DNA of 64,000 nucleotides, taken from positions 434,001-498,000 of the forward strand of contig NZ_OU015584.1 of the NCBI RefSeq assembly GCF_907165195.1, written 5' to 3'. The first letter of the stretch is position 1; the number at the start of each line of letters is the position of its first letter. The notes under the pieces were generated by a model that was given only the letters and a program-made list of their open reading frames with translations, was not told the origin of the DNA and did no database searches. Source of the DNA: Parvicella tangerina (GTDB taxonomy: Bacteria; Bacteroidota; Bacteroidia; Flavobacteriales_D; Parvicellaceae). The position numbers and the translations under genes were made by a program. This document shows positions 9,968-18,562 of the stretch, one piece after another.

Positions 9968-10983
9968 CTTACGATTGTCACGTACCCTGCATAAACATCT
10001 TCCTCATTACCCGTTTTCAGATCGATGTAATAATAATAAACTCCTTCTGGTAGACGAGCTCCTAAGAGCGTACCGTCCCAAACTTTCTCACCACCATAGC
10101 CAACACTGTGAAAGACTCGTTGCCCCCATCTATCATAAACATCAATATTTGCTGCTGGATAGTTTTCAATTGAACGAATGATCCATGTGTCATTGTAACC
10201 ATCATCATTAGGTGTGAGCGTGTTAGTAACGAGTAGCTCTGCCTGAACCATTACGACAATATCATCGCTATAAACACATCCATCAGCTGTTTCATAGGAA
10301 TAGTAGTATGTAGTAGTTCCATTAGGACTGGCGACAGGGCTTGGTATACTTGGATCACTTAATGAACTTTCAGGAGACCAGGTAGAGCTTGTTGGACCAT
10401 TGCCTTGAAGTTGTACTACTGAATTGTAACTAATTGTTGTGTCTTCTCCAGCATAAATGTTTTGTTCAACACCAGTTCCTGTTAGTAAAACGTTAAAACC
10501 ACATTCTGCAGGGTTGGTGTCCGCAGCTGTTGAGTCGCCATCGACCATAACATAATAGGTGGTGTTTGCAGCCAGTCCGACTGCCGATAGCGTAAAGTCA
10601 GAATCAGTTCCAGCTTGACAATTCGAAACAAGTGAATATGTGGATTCATCACATGGAGTGGAGGCAGAAATGATAGCTGCTTGCAAATTCGTGTTATAAC
10701 CAGCCGATGAGTTGCAATTTAGATTTGAAATGGTCAGATCAACGTCCCCGCCTGCATCATTGGTGGTAAAAGATAGCCAAATACTATTGTTGGGTGCAAA
10801 ACAGAAGTTGCCAGATGCACTTGATGCATCTTCACATCCCGGACAAACATCCGATGTTGCACCTTCATTACTCCCAAAGTAGGATTGACCATAGCAGACC
10901 ACTGCTGCATTCGAACAATTGTCACTCGTTTGTGCATAAATCGAAATGCACCAAAAAGACACTATGGTTAGGATCAATTTCAA
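9964..10983 (-). CDS. Secreted protein with T9SS type B (CHU_C, gliding motility-associated) C-terminal domain
   Basis: A 339-residue secreted protein. A signal peptide (about 17 residues, ending SIYAQ) is followed by a Cys-rich N-terminal region resembling a pre-peptidase/adhesion beta-sandwich (residues about 20-170). A PKD-like stretch with AGEDTTIS follows at about 180-250. The C-terminus (about 255-339) carries the CHU_C signature L-TPNDDGYNDTW, YDRWGQRVF, WDGTLLG-LPEGVYYY, which marks type IX secretion cargo. The start codon is TTG at 10983, because an in-frame TAG lies two codons upstream and no ATG is available. A well-formed promoter ends only about 7 bp before it. It overlaps the next gene, porP/sprF, by 4 bp. 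Confidence 0.85.
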   Translation of the reverse strand: MKLILTIVSFWCISIYAQTSDNCSNAAVVCYGQSYFGSNEGATSDVCPGCEDASSASGNFCFAPNNSIWLSFTTNDAGGDVDLTISNLNCNSSAGYNTNLQAAIISASTPCDESTYSLVSNCQAGTDSDFTLSAVGLAANTTYYVMVDGDSTAADTNPAECGFNVLLTGTGVEQNIYAGEDTTISYNSVVQLQGNGPTSSTWSPESSLSDPSIPSPVASPNGTTTYYYSYETADGCVYSDDIVVMVQAELLVTNTLTPNDDGYNDTWIIRSIENYPAANIDVYDRWGQRVFHSVGYGGEKVWDGTLLGARLPEGVYYYYIDLKTGNEEDVYAGYVTIVR

Positions 10984-10989
10984 AGTCTA

Positions 10990-11019
10990 CAAAATTAGGT
11001 AATAATTGGTTAACCTCAA
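10990..11019 (-). promoter_or_regulatory. Bacteroidota-type promoter of the adhesin locus
   Basis: On the minus strand, TTG (11019-11017), a 19-bp spacer, then TAATTTTG (10997-10990). The -7 box ends 7 bp before the TTG start codon at 10983, so the mRNA should be leaderless or nearly so. It probably drives the CHU_C gene and porP/sprF, and perhaps the giant adhesin. Confidence 0.65.
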
Positions 11020-11030
11020 TTCTGTGACTT

Positions 11031-11330
11031 TTATTTTCGATGTTGCTCAATAATTTGCTGAATTTGTTGTGCTTGTAATACACCAGACTGTCGCCAAACC
11101 TGCTGACCATTTTTAAATAACATGAGCGTTGGAACACCTCTGATTTGATACTTAGCTGCTAACTCCTGGTTTTTGTCAACGTCAATTTTAATGATGCTAA
11201 CGTCAGGAACCAGTTGTTTCACTTCTTTCAGTATTGGAGCGACCATTTTACAGGGACCACACCACTCTGCGAAGAAATCAATCAGCACCAACTGCTTTTT
11301 TGCTAGTATTTCAGAGAAACTTGCTTTCAT
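11031..11330 (-). CDS. trxA: Thioredoxin
   Basis: A 99-residue classical thioredoxin without a signal peptide, so cytoplasmic. It contains the active site [11 protein letters not shown] (Cys-Gly-Pro-Cys at residues 24-27) and the conserved cis-proline loop [11 protein letters not shown] near residue 75. It would reduce protein disulfides using thioredoxin reductase. It follows a small membrane-protein gene after only a few bases, and both follow a rhodanese gene, giving a compact sulfur/redox operon (rhodanese, membrane protein, thioredoxin). Length is slightly short for the family but complete. Confidence 0.93.
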   Translation of the reverse strand: MKASFSEILAKKQLVLIDFFAEWCGPCKMVAPILKEVKQLVPDVSIIKIDVDKNQELAAKYQIRGVPTLMLFKNGQQVWRQSGVLQAQQIQQIIEQHRK

Positions 11331-11335
11331 AATAT

Positions 11336-11518
11336 CTAATCAATTGGACAGTTTCCAGCCGCACAACCATATCCAAAAACTGCTTGGCTTAAAATAAAAG
11401 TACTAAAAATAATTCCAATGAGTGTAAAGTCGAAGATTGAAAAAAATAAATACGTAAGACCTAAAATCAGCATCAACAAACGCTGAAAGTGCCATCCCAT
11501 AAATATTCTTCTTATCAT
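11336..11518 (-). CDS. Small two-helix membrane protein, DUF2892-like
   Basis: A 60-residue protein with two hydrophobic helices (about residues 10-27 and 29-47) and a Cys-containing C-terminus ([12 protein letters not shown]). It resembles the YgaP-type inner-membrane segment (DUF2892) often found fused to or beside rhodanese domains. An in-frame ATG exists at 11545, but the ATG at 11518 forms an ATGA overlap with the rhodanese stop, so 11518 is preferred. The adjacent separate rhodanese gene suggests a split YgaP-like pair. Function beyond membrane association with sulfur transfer is not known. Confidence 0.7.
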   Translation of the reverse strand: MIRRIFMGWHFQRLLMLILGLTYLFFSIFDFTLIGIIFSTFILSQAVFGYGCAAGNCPID

Positions 11519-11838
11519 CCTATTTTGGATTGTAGTCTTGCCCATCCTTTACCGTTATAGACTTCTTTAAAACCGTTTGACTCTAGAATATTCTTCGCTG
11601 ACGCACTTCTTACACCAGAAGCACAACAAGTGATGATTGTCTGGTTTTTATTGAGTTTTTTATGTTTACGATTGAGCTCTTGCAACGGAATATTAATACT
11701 TCCTTTGATGTGCCCCATTCTGTACTCTGAAGGTGTTCGTACATCAACAATTTTTGCTCCATTCTGAATCAGTTCGTAGTAGTTCACTGGATCTTCCAGT
11801 CCCAACATAGATTTTAATTTTCCCAGCATTGCTAACAT
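11515..11838 (-). CDS. Rhodanese-like sulfurtransferase
   Basis: A 107-residue single rhodanese domain. The features are the DVRTPSEYRMGHIKGSINIPL block (residues about 32-52) and the active-site loop C-C-A-S-G-V-R-S-A (residues about 70-78), with the catalytic Cys-x4-Arg geometry intact. It should bind a persulfide and transfer sulfur. There is no signal peptide. It is the first gene of an apparent three-gene run with a DUF2892-like membrane protein and thioredoxin, a sensible pairing for persulfide relay and reduction. Confidence 0.88.
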   Translation of the reverse strand: MLAMLGKLKSMLGLEDPVNYYELIQNGAKIVDVRTPSEYRMGHIKGSINIPLQELNRKHKKLNKNQTIITCCASGVRSASAKNILESNGFKEVYNGKGWARLQSKIG

Positions 11839-11905
11839 GTTTTAAGGTTAGTACGACAAAGTTAGCGTTTGTGAGTAGGTGTGTTCGTAACATAAGTTAC
11901 AAAAA

Positions 11906-11933
11906 AAGCCTTTTGAAAATGAACAAAAGGCTT
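11906..11933 (-). terminator. Rho-independent terminator
   Basis: AAGCCTTTTG (11906-11915) pairs with CAAAAGGCTT (11924-11933) across an 8-nt loop. On the minus strand the stem is followed by a run of seven or more T (A run 11901-11907 on plus). It closes transcription of the 58-residue gene upstream of it. Confidence 0.85.
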
Positions 11934-11956
11934 CTTTAATGTGGTTGGTCTCAGAA

Positions 11957-12133
11957 TTACTGAAAAACCTCGTTAATAATGTCTGAATACATGGCAAAAG
12001 AAGCTAAACACCAAATTTTAAGTTGATGATATTCATCTTTTGCTAGCCATGTTGTAGCTTTCCTCAACTCCTTTTTAAACAAGGATTTATCAAAACTTAC
12101 ATTCTTCAAAACGTTCTTCGTTAGTTCTAACAT
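11957..12133 (-). CDS. Conserved 58-residue Bacteroidota small protein
   Basis: A 58-codon frame from ATG 12133 to TAA 11957. It begins MLELTKNVLKNVSFDKSLF and ends with a WCLASFAMYSDIINEVF stretch. It is basic and helical in character, with no signal peptide or membrane segment. I recognise the pattern (L-x-K-x-VL-x-x-VSFD...F-KEL...K-WCL-x-F...I-EVF) as a short conserved hypothetical protein common in Flavobacteriia; its function is unknown to me. A strong terminator follows immediately, which supports it being a real, separately transcribed gene. Confidence 0.65.
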   Translation of the reverse strand: MLELTKNVLKNVSFDKSLFKKELRKATTWLAKDEYHQLKIWCLASFAMYSDIINEVFQ

Positions 12134-12295
12134 CTCTGTAAATTTTTTCGTTGAATTGTTGTTATTAGTAGATTAGTGAGTATCAAATATAGACTAATTT
12201 ACAATATAAGTCAAATCAACTTATTAACAATAAGTGAATAACCAACGATAAAACTACTCCAGATATTTCTGCCGAGATGTTAAAAAATGCTAATA
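12134..12295. other. Intergenic region, no gene seen
   Basis: AT-rich spacer between the Omp28 lipoprotein gene and the 58-residue gene. No frame, strong hairpin or convincing promoter match was seen. Confidence 0.5.
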
Positions 12296-13210
12296 CTAAG
12301 GTCCTAATGGTGTTTTTATGACCTGAAGTACCTCATAATCATCAAGATCACAAACAAAGGAAATTACAGATAAATTCTTAATACGATAGGTTGTGTCTGT
12401 GACTGGATCAGGGAGCTCAAAACTGTAATGGTTATAAATCTTCTCACCAGATGAGATATCGCCTGAAATGATCGGAGTTCCCCAGGTACCGTTTATATCA
12501 TCTGAAAGAACACTGTGATGATCATAGTCTTCATGGACTACACCTCCCTGATCTTTTTGAGGAGCCACGACTGTGTCTCTAACCAGCAAATTGATTAGAC
12601 TGTAATTACCAGTGAGGTTATTGAGAGCTTCTACTTCAGTGTGAAAGAAAAGACCATTGGTGGATTCGTAATAGTTGTATTGTGCCTGTATGTTAAAGTC
12701 AGGAGATTTTACAAGTTCGTTGTCTACCTCAGTTTGCCAGCTTGGAGAAAGGTAATAATAGACACCTGTGTTACTTTTGCGGTTAATGGTGCCAAGTGGA
12801 TTGCTTGTAATGTTCATGGCATTGGCATATTCATTACCTGCCTCGGTTGTATGGTCCAAAGGTAGCTCTGGGGGTTCGGGAGCTTGAAACCCTCCAGTTG
12901 TACTTGCATGAACGGACATGACGATTACCTTCCCGCCATTTGCATCTTCAATATTCTTGGCAATGGCACCAGCCGATGGACAATTGACGCAAGTGTGGCC
13001 AGTGTAGTCTTCGAGTAGAACTTGTCTTACGGTATTCGCATTATTGGTCCATACGGGCCAAGGGTAGGTAGATGTGTCTGCATCGGGGTAAAGCTCCCAA
13101 TTAAGTATGGACTCATTATTTACAACGGGGTTTTCTATTCTATCACATGAAATGGATAGGACTCCAAGAATGATGAAAACAACAAGAGCTAGGTATCGTT
13201 TAGGCTGCAT
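12296..13210 (-). CDS. Omp28-family lipoprotein with thioredoxin-like CxxC
   Basis: A 304-residue protein. A lipoprotein signal ends in the lipobox L-S-I-S-C (Cys at about residue 22). An Omp28-type segment, QVLLEDYTGHTCVNCP, begins around residue 65; its CVNC is a thioredoxin-like CxxC. A downstream loop, NPLGTINRK, recalls the cis-Pro strand of thioredoxin folds, and the C-terminal part is beta-rich. It is probably an outer-membrane-anchored periplasmic or surface protein. It lies 4 bp after the DUF6029 barrel gene and in a run with a secreted TlpA-like protein, so the three probably form an operon. Redox activity is inferred from CxxC only. Confidence 0.78.
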   Translation of the reverse strand: MQPKRYLALVVFIILGVLSISCDRIENPVVNNESILNWELYPDADTSTYPWPVWTNNANTVRQVLLEDYTGHTCVNCPSAGAIAKNIEDANGGKVIVMSVHASTTGGFQAPEPPELPLDHTTEAGNEYANAMNITSNPLGTINRKSNTGVYYYLSPSWQTEVDNELVKSPDFNIQAQYNYYESTNGLFFHTEVEALNNLTGNYSLINLLVRDTVVAPQKDQGGVVHEDYDHHSVLSDDINGTWGTPIISGDISSGEKIYNHYSFELPDPVTDTTYRIKNLSVISFVCDLDDYEVLQVIKTPLGP

Positions 13211-13214
13211 AATA

Positions 13215-14912
13215 TTAGAAGCTTGAGGTAAATGTAAAAGTTAATCCGTTAGAAGCGGGCACTACACGGCAGACACCTCCAACACAGAAAACGCCAGCGC
13301 GCTGTCTACCATAAGATATCGTAAATCGATGAGAGTCTTTGATATAGCCAGCGGTTCCAAGAATATAGTGAACACGTTGATCTTCGCGTGGGTTACCATA
13401 ATTATACTGGTCTAGGACAGCCACAAACCAATGAGGGCTAAACGTATACTCAACCAATCCGTAAGCCCAATCTCCTTGATCTTGTTCTGTCCATAGGCCC
13501 TGAGCCTCAAAACGAAGTGTATGCTTCCTTTTAACTTTCCAGGTAAGGTCAGCTACGGCAATATCAGCAAAAATCAACTCATGTTCTTTAGCAACCAGTA
13601 CCGCTCGATCATCAAACAAGAAATTAAAATACTGCAACTTCAACTTGAGCTTCTTGTTCAATTTTTTGGTAACCTTAAAATTAATGTCTCTGAAGAAAAT
13701 GCTATCCGACATTTTAAAAGGTGTTGTTTCATAACCCAATCTTGAAGTTGAATCATCTCCAAGAAATGTTCTTTCTGGTGCATAGGCAGTGGCAACGTTT
13801 AAGGCTAGGTCCATACCATATTTTCCTCCAAGAAGTGATTTTCTTGGAACCTTATAGAGTACATCTAATTGAAACGCTACTTCTCCTCTTGCATTTGGAG
13901 CGTAAGGATAAAGCGTTCCAGCCAGCGCATAAGTGTGTTGCGTTGAAAGTGCAGGGAGGTAACCAATCATAAGCTCTGTGGGCTGTGTTGATACATTCGT
14001 GCTTCTCCACAGCATGTTATCCATGTGTTTAGCAGTAAGATCTACCGCAAAACCTTTTGTAGAGTAACCAAGATTTAGTAGAACCCCTTCTCCCTTTTTA
14101 TAGATGTAATTGAAGTTTTCATTAGTTGGATCGGGGTATGGGTCGTTTTCTTTGATGATGTATTCACCAGAGAATCTAACTTTGCCGTATTTTAGGGCAA
14201 TCCTACCACCATAGGCTGCAACATTTTTAGGTAGAATAAAGTCTGGCGTATTATTTTCATCATTAAACTTACTTACAAAACTACCTCCAATAGTAACCAT
14301 TAGTTTACTATTGGCCATTGCACTGTCAAAAAATTCATTCAGCATGATTTCACCATCAACACCTCTCACAATACCAGTGCCGTTATTCACTCTACCAGTG
14401 AATGTATGCCTTTGCTTTCCAATTAATCCTTTGAGATAGACTCCTTTATAGGGGTTAAATTTGATTTTAAGTCCATCCAACATGTTATCAATACCTAATT
14501 GTCTTGACTCCCATAGTTGAAGGATCATTCCACTTCCAAAACGTTCATAGAAGTTACCAATGGTAACATCAAGTCCATCATCGTTATAGTTGACATATCT
14601 ATACCCTAGGCCTGTTCCCTCAAATCCAGTAGGGTATCCTTCCACTGGGTTGAGATAGGATTCAAATCGAATTCCAGCGTTGAAGTTCCCATAATTGAAA
14701 TTGATGTTAGCAAATGAGTTCGATCCAAGCTTATGGTCTGGCAGTGCTGCGTCAATTAGGGTGTCCTCGTTGTAGAGTTGAGCCGTTGACGAGACATTTC
14801 CAGAGACTTTGAGTTCTTTCTTGTCTTCCGTGTCTTGAGCAAAACTGCTGTATGAGCAAAGAACAATACCAATAAATGACAACAACTGGTGTCGCAAAAA
14901 CGATAGGTTCAT
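13215..14912 (-). CDS. DUF6029-type outer-membrane beta-barrel protein
   Basis: A 565-residue protein with a signal peptide (cleavage near SSFAQ, residue about 26). It has many amphipathic strands rich in aromatic residues and ends in F-x-F-TSSF with a terminal Phe, typical of outer-membrane barrels. The N-terminal stretch (GNVSSTAQLYNED, FANINFNYGNF, GLGYRYVNYNDDGLDVTIGNFYERFGSGM) matches the uncharacterised DUF6029 family of Bacteroidota. No transport substrate can be assigned. It lies between a TlpA-like gene and an Omp28 lipoprotein gene on the same strand, a recurring type of association in this window. Confidence 0.75.
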   Translation of the reverse strand: MNLSFLRHQLLSFIGIVLCSYSSFAQDTEDKKELKVSGNVSSTAQLYNEDTLIDAALPDHKLGSNSFANINFNYGNFNAGIRFESYLNPVEGYPTGFEGTGLGYRYVNYNDDGLDVTIGNFYERFGSGMILQLWESRQLGIDNMLDGLKIKFNPYKGVYLKGLIGKQRHTFTGRVNNGTGIVRGVDGEIMLNEFFDSAMANSKLMVTIGGSFVSKFNDENNTPDFILPKNVAAYGGRIALKYGKVRFSGEYIIKENDPYPDPTNENFNYIYKKGEGVLLNLGYSTKGFAVDLTAKHMDNMLWRSTNVSTQPTELMIGYLPALSTQHTYALAGTLYPYAPNARGEVAFQLDVLYKVPRKSLLGGKYGMDLALNVATAYAPERTFLGDDSTSRLGYETTPFKMSDSIFFRDINFKVTKKLNKKLKLKLQYFNFLFDDRAVLVAKEHELIFADIAVADLTWKVKRKHTLRFEAQGLWTEQDQGDWAYGLVEYTFSPHWFVAVLDQYNYGNPREDQRVHYILGTAGYIKDSHRFTISYGRQRAGVFCVGGVCRVVPASNGLTFTFTSSF

Positions 14913-14960
14913 GTTGGTAAGTTGTAGATTAAAAAAGGTTGGGTTCGGCTAATCTGAGGC

Positions 14961-15446
14961 TTATTTGGCTACTTTGAGCAATTCTTCATAAAGTTCCTCT
15001 TCATCGCCAGCAGCGTAATTATTATGGTCCCACACGATATTTCCTTTACCGTCAAGCAGGAAAGTGTGCGGCACATTGTTAACGTTTAGTCCTCTTTTGA
15101 AATCACCATTTGGGTCCAGAAGAATGGTGTAGTCCCATCCTTTTGAATTTACCAACGGCTCTACCTTGCCTGTGCTTCTTGCATCGTCAATAGATACCGC
15201 AATCAACTCTACTCCTGTTTCGTCTACCCAGTCTGGATATTCATCTGCAATCGTATTCAGTTCTTCCATGCAAGGCTTACACCAGGTAGCCCAGAAACTA
15301 ATTATTATTGGTTTTCCGTTGTTGCTGATATCAGCAACGGAAACATTTTTACCGTCTAGATCTTTGACAGTAACGTTATTAGGTAATTGAGCCAACATTG
15401 TGGTGGCAATAAAAAGTCCGAGTGTAAGGCTGATAATCTTTTTCAT
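14961..15446 (-). CDS. Secreted TlpA-like thioredoxin-fold protein
   Basis: A 161-residue protein with a signal peptide (MKKIISLTLGLFIATTMLAQ). A TlpA/ResA-like domain follows, with FWATWCKPCMEEL (CKPC around residue 56-59) and the cis-Pro motif NNVPHTFLLD near residue 125. It is predicted to act as a periplasmic disulfide reductase or isomerase. It is first in a run with the DUF6029 barrel and an Omp28 protein that has its own CxxC, so these envelope proteins are candidate partners or substrates (inference). Confidence 0.85.
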   Translation of the reverse strand: MKKIISLTLGLFIATTMLAQLPNNVTVKDLDGKNVSVADISNNGKPIIISFWATWCKPCMEELNTIADEYPDWVDETGVELIAVSIDDARSTGKVEPLVNSKGWDYTILLDPNGDFKRGLNVNNVPHTFLLDGKGNIVWDHNNYAAGDEEELYEELLKVAK

Positions 15447-15670
15447 GTTTACTATTGTTTAAAGGATTGATTCGGTTTAAAACAAAAACTTTACCAAAGT
15501 CATACAAACTTAAATCTAATATTGAAATCATCAGCAACTCTTGGAGCTAAACTTTTAGGTTCTACTGTGTTATTATTGGAATCCTAATTATTCATGAAAA
15601 TGTTATTGTAGACATTTAGCAAATAGATAGGAGTGGTTTTAGGACTCCAATAATGGATAAGCTAATCGTA

Positions 15671-15700
15671 TTTGTTTTGACGTGGTATTGGGTACATTTG
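15671..15700 (+). promoter_or_regulatory. Bacteroidota-type promoter for the Omp28/T9SS gene
   Basis: TTTG (15671-15674), an 18-bp spacer, then TACATTTG (15693-15700). The -7 box ends 21 bp before the ATG at 15722. The in-frame ATG at 15653 lies upstream of this promoter and so cannot be the normal start. Confidence 0.65.
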
Positions 15701-15721
15701 TGTAAACATAAATCAAAATCA

Positions 15722-17746
15722 ATGAAAAAAATTTACTCAACACTCGCAGTTCTTGGTACTAGTTCGCTGGCACTGGCTCAGCTACCGGTAAGTACAACTC
15801 CGGACACTAAGAATGCGGTACTGGAAGAGTTCACAGGGATCTATTGTACTTTCTGCCCTGATGGACACAAAAGAGCACAGGATTTTGCTGATGCAAACCC
15901 TGGTGACGTGGTATTAATTAACATTCACACGGGAGGATACGCTAATCCAGATCCAGGAGACCCTGATTTTAGAACTTCTTTTGGTAGTGCTATTGCTAAT
16001 CAGTCAAACCTTCAAGGATATCCAGCAGGTACGATTAACAGAAGAAATTTCCCAGGATATGAACAGACTGATCAGAACGGTAATCCTGTTTCTGGTATTA
16101 CTGCTCAGGGGCGTGCTAATTGGGCAACGACTGGAGCGACAGTAATTGGAGAAAACTCTTATGCTAATATCGCTCTTGAGGGTGATATTGATTTGGCAAC
16201 GAGAGAGTTGACAGTTGATGTGGAGGTTTACTTTACAGGAACGACAGCTCCATCTTCTATGAAATTGAACGTAGCGTTACTTCAAAGTGGTATTGAGGGT
16301 CCTCAAACAGGTAGTTCTGCCAATCCAGCGCAAGTTTTGCCTAATGGGAATTACGAGCACAATCACATGCTAAGACACCTATTAACTGGGCAGTGGGGTG
16401 ATGATATTACTACTACTACTCAAGGAACACTTTTCACGCAACAGTACACGTATACAATCCCAGCAGATTTGAATGGTGTAGACCTAGAGTTGGGTAATCT
16501 TGAGCTTGCAGCTTTTATTGCTGAAGGACAGCAAACAATTGAAACTGGAGCTACGGGACCAATTACGTTTACGGTTCCTTCTGGAGGTCAAATCGTAGAT
16601 ATGTCATCTGTTACAAATATGTCGGTACCTTCTACTTATTGCGATGGAAACGTTACTCCAGAAATTACGGTGACCAACGAAGATGCAACAACTGTTAACG
16701 AATATGAAGTGTCTTATTCAGTAAATGGAGGGACGCCAGTTACTCAGACAGTATCCACGCCATTGTCAGCGGGTGCGTCTGCAACTACTTCATTCCCTGC
16801 AATCACTTTACCAAGTGGGGTGAACACAATTGAGTACACCGTTACAGCAACTGGAGCAAATGATTATGAGACCGTTTTAGGAAATAATAATTCGAGCGTA
16901 GTAATCAATGTTTTATCTTCTACTGCATTTGCAACTGATCATGAAGAGGGATTCGAATCTTACAGTCCTTTTGATGAAGTAATTGATCATGCATTAATGG
17001 ATAATCCTGACGATGTTCAGGTGATCGTAGTTGACAACTCTGCATTCCAAAGTGCTACACAAGCAGTAGGTGGTTTTGGGAACTCAGACAACAGCTTAAT
17101 GTGGAACTTCTACAGCGCACAAAGTGGAGATATGGCTACATTGATTTTTGAGAAGGTTGATTTCTCTTCGGGTACGGGTCATGGGTTGAGATTCAACCAT
17201 GCTTATGCTCAGTATACTTCTGAGAACGATCGATTAAAAGTGAAAGTGTCAACTGACTGCGGAGTTACTTGGTCTACAGTATTTAACAAAGCAGGAGATG
17301 ACTTAGAAACAGCTAGCTCATCAACTAGTCTATTTGTTCCAGCTACTTCTGAGTGGACTGCTGATACGGTTGATTTATCTGCGTATGATGGAAACTCAGA
17401 AGTGATGGTTGCTTTTGAAGGAACTTCTGCATACGGTAACTGTTTGTTTGTTGATGACATTCAATTGTTGAATGGAACAGCACTTTCAATCGCAGATGCT
17501 GATATCGAAATGTCCGTTTATCCTAATCCATCAAATGGTTTAATCAGCTTGGATCTTGAAGCATTTACGGGAGTTGTTGAGGTAGAGATCTTGAATGAGT
17601 TGGGTCAGAAAATCAACAAGAACATTGTTGTAACTGCAGGACAGATTAATATGATTGATTTGTCAGACTTAAGTAGTGGACTTTACATGTTGAACGTTAT
17701 CTCTGACGGGAAAGCGTTTACAGAAAGAGTCACAATTCTTAAGTAA
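15722..17746 (+). CDS. Omp28-related protein with T9SS type A sorting domain
   Basis: A 674-residue secreted protein. Signal peptide MKKIYSTLAVLG...LALAQ; Omp28-type domain with VLEEFTGIYCTFCPDGH (CTFC) near residues 30-45 and GYPAGTINRR further on. Beta-sandwich regions follow, including a MAM/discoidin-like stretch around 440-590. The C-terminal sorting domain starts at about 600: SVYPNPSNGLISLDL, then GLYMLNV, ending RVTILK. The sorting domain marks it as type IX secretion cargo. The ATG at 15722 is chosen because it starts the signal peptide and lies just after a promoter. A terminator follows the stop. Confidence 0.85.
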   Translation: MKKIYSTLAVLGTSSLALAQLPVSTTPDTKNAVLEEFTGIYCTFCPDGHKRAQDFADANPGDVVLINIHTGGYANPDPGDPDFRTSFGSAIANQSNLQGYPAGTINRRNFPGYEQTDQNGNPVSGITAQGRANWATTGATVIGENSYANIALEGDIDLATRELTVDVEVYFTGTTAPSSMKLNVALLQSGIEGPQTGSSANPAQVLPNGNYEHNHMLRHLLTGQWGDDITTTTQGTLFTQQYTYTIPADLNGVDLELGNLELAAFIAEGQQTIETGATGPITFTVPSGGQIVDMSSVTNMSVPSTYCDGNVTPEITVTNEDATTVNEYEVSYSVNGGTPVTQTVSTPLSAGASATTSFPAITLPSGVNTIEYTVTATGANDYETVLGNNNSSVVINVLSSTAFATDHEEGFESYSPFDEVIDHALMDNPDDVQVIVVDNSAFQSATQAVGGFGNSDNSLMWNFYSAQSGDMATLIFEKVDFSSGTGHGLRFNHAYAQYTSENDRLKVKVSTDCGVTWSTVFNKAGDDLETASSSTSLFVPATSEWTADTVDLSAYDGNSEVMVAFEGTSAYGNCLFVDDIQLLNGTALSIADADIEMSVYPNPSNGLISLDLEAFTGVVEVEILNELGQKINKNIVVTAGQINMIDLSDLSSGLYMLNVISDGKAFTERVTILK

Positions 17747-17767
17747 GATTATATTTTAGTATATTTA

Positions 17768-17799
17768 CAAGGGGGAAGCAATTCCCCCTTTGTTTTCTT
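17768..17799 (+). terminator. Rho-independent terminator
   Basis: CAAGGGGGAA (17768-17777) pairs with TTCCCCCTTTG (17782-17792) across a short GCAA-type loop, followed by TTTTCTTT. It separates the Omp28/T9SS gene from the next T9SS cargo gene, whose ATG is only about 14 bp further on. Confidence 0.85.
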
Positions 17800-17812
17800 T
17801 AAAAGTTGAATT

Positions 17813-18562
17813 ATGAAAAAGATACTCTTACCCGTTTTATTGGTTTTAATTGCCCATTTTGTATCAGCGCAAGTTAAGATCGTTGAATTTGGTAAAAATG
17901 GTGATATTAACGGAGCAACAATTGGTTTAAATGGTTTAGCTACGGATAATGAAATAGCTTTCTATGTAGAGACGATTAATGAAGGCTCATCAAGTCTTGA
18001 TATCAAAGTTTTACGAACGGAAGTAGATGCGCTAACAGGCTCTGAAAATGCTACTTGCTGGGCTGTTTGTCCGCCTGAAGAGTTAGCTGGAGTTCAGCCA
18101 GTTTTGTTGTCGGCATTTTCACAGACGATTGCTCCAGGTGATACCAACTCAACTTTTTCAGCACATTATTATCCAAACAACCTTGATGGATGCTCTTTGT
18201 TGAAGTATGACTGGGTAGACACGCAAGATACGTCTATTGTTTATGCTACTCTTTATATCAGGTTCATGCATGGTACAGGAGCTTGTACTGCATCAACTTC
18301 ATTGGAAGAATTAATTGATTTTGATATTTACCCTAATCCAGCTAATGATAACTTGAACGTTCAGTTGAGTACACCTTCGGACGAGACAATTACCATGAGA
18401 ATGGTCGATGTGCTTGGGAAAGTAGTTTCGACACAAACGCTTGGTTCAGGAAGTGTTTATTCTTCCATTACGACTTCAAATTTGGTGAATGGAGTTTACT
18501 TCGTTACGTTTGAAGCTGGAACGAAGACGTTGTTGACTAAAAAGGTCGTGGTAAGACACTAA
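17813..18562 (+). CDS. Small secreted protein with T9SS type A sorting domain
   Basis: A 249-residue protein with a signal peptide (MKKILLPVLLVLIAHFVSAQ). A beta-sandwich of about 130 residues has three Cys in the middle (T-C-W-A-V-C-P and DGCSL). The C-terminal sorting domain, from about residue 165, carries FDIYPNPANDNLNVQL, VDVLGKVV, NGVYFVTF and LLTKKVVVRH. The N-terminal domain is not recognised beyond its fold-like pattern. The gene ends head-on into the sirtuin gene with a 4-bp overlap of stop codons. Confidence 0.8.
   Translation: MKKILLPVLLVLIAHFVSAQVKIVEFGKNGDINGATIGLNGLATDNEIAFYVETINEGSSSLDIKVLRTEVDALTGSENATCWAVCPPEELAGVQPVLLSAFSQTIAPGDTNSTFSAHYYPNNLDGCSLLKYDWVDTQDTSIVYATLYIRFMHGTGACTASTSLEELIDFDIYPNPANDNLNVQLSTPSDETITMRMVDVLGKVVSTQTLGSGSVYSSITTSNLVNGVYFVTFEAGTKTLLTKKVVVRH

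Noticed and set aside
15653-15721. Upstream ATG for the Omp28/T9SS protein
   Set aside because: The extra 23 residues precede the signal peptide and the promoter elements lie inside them.
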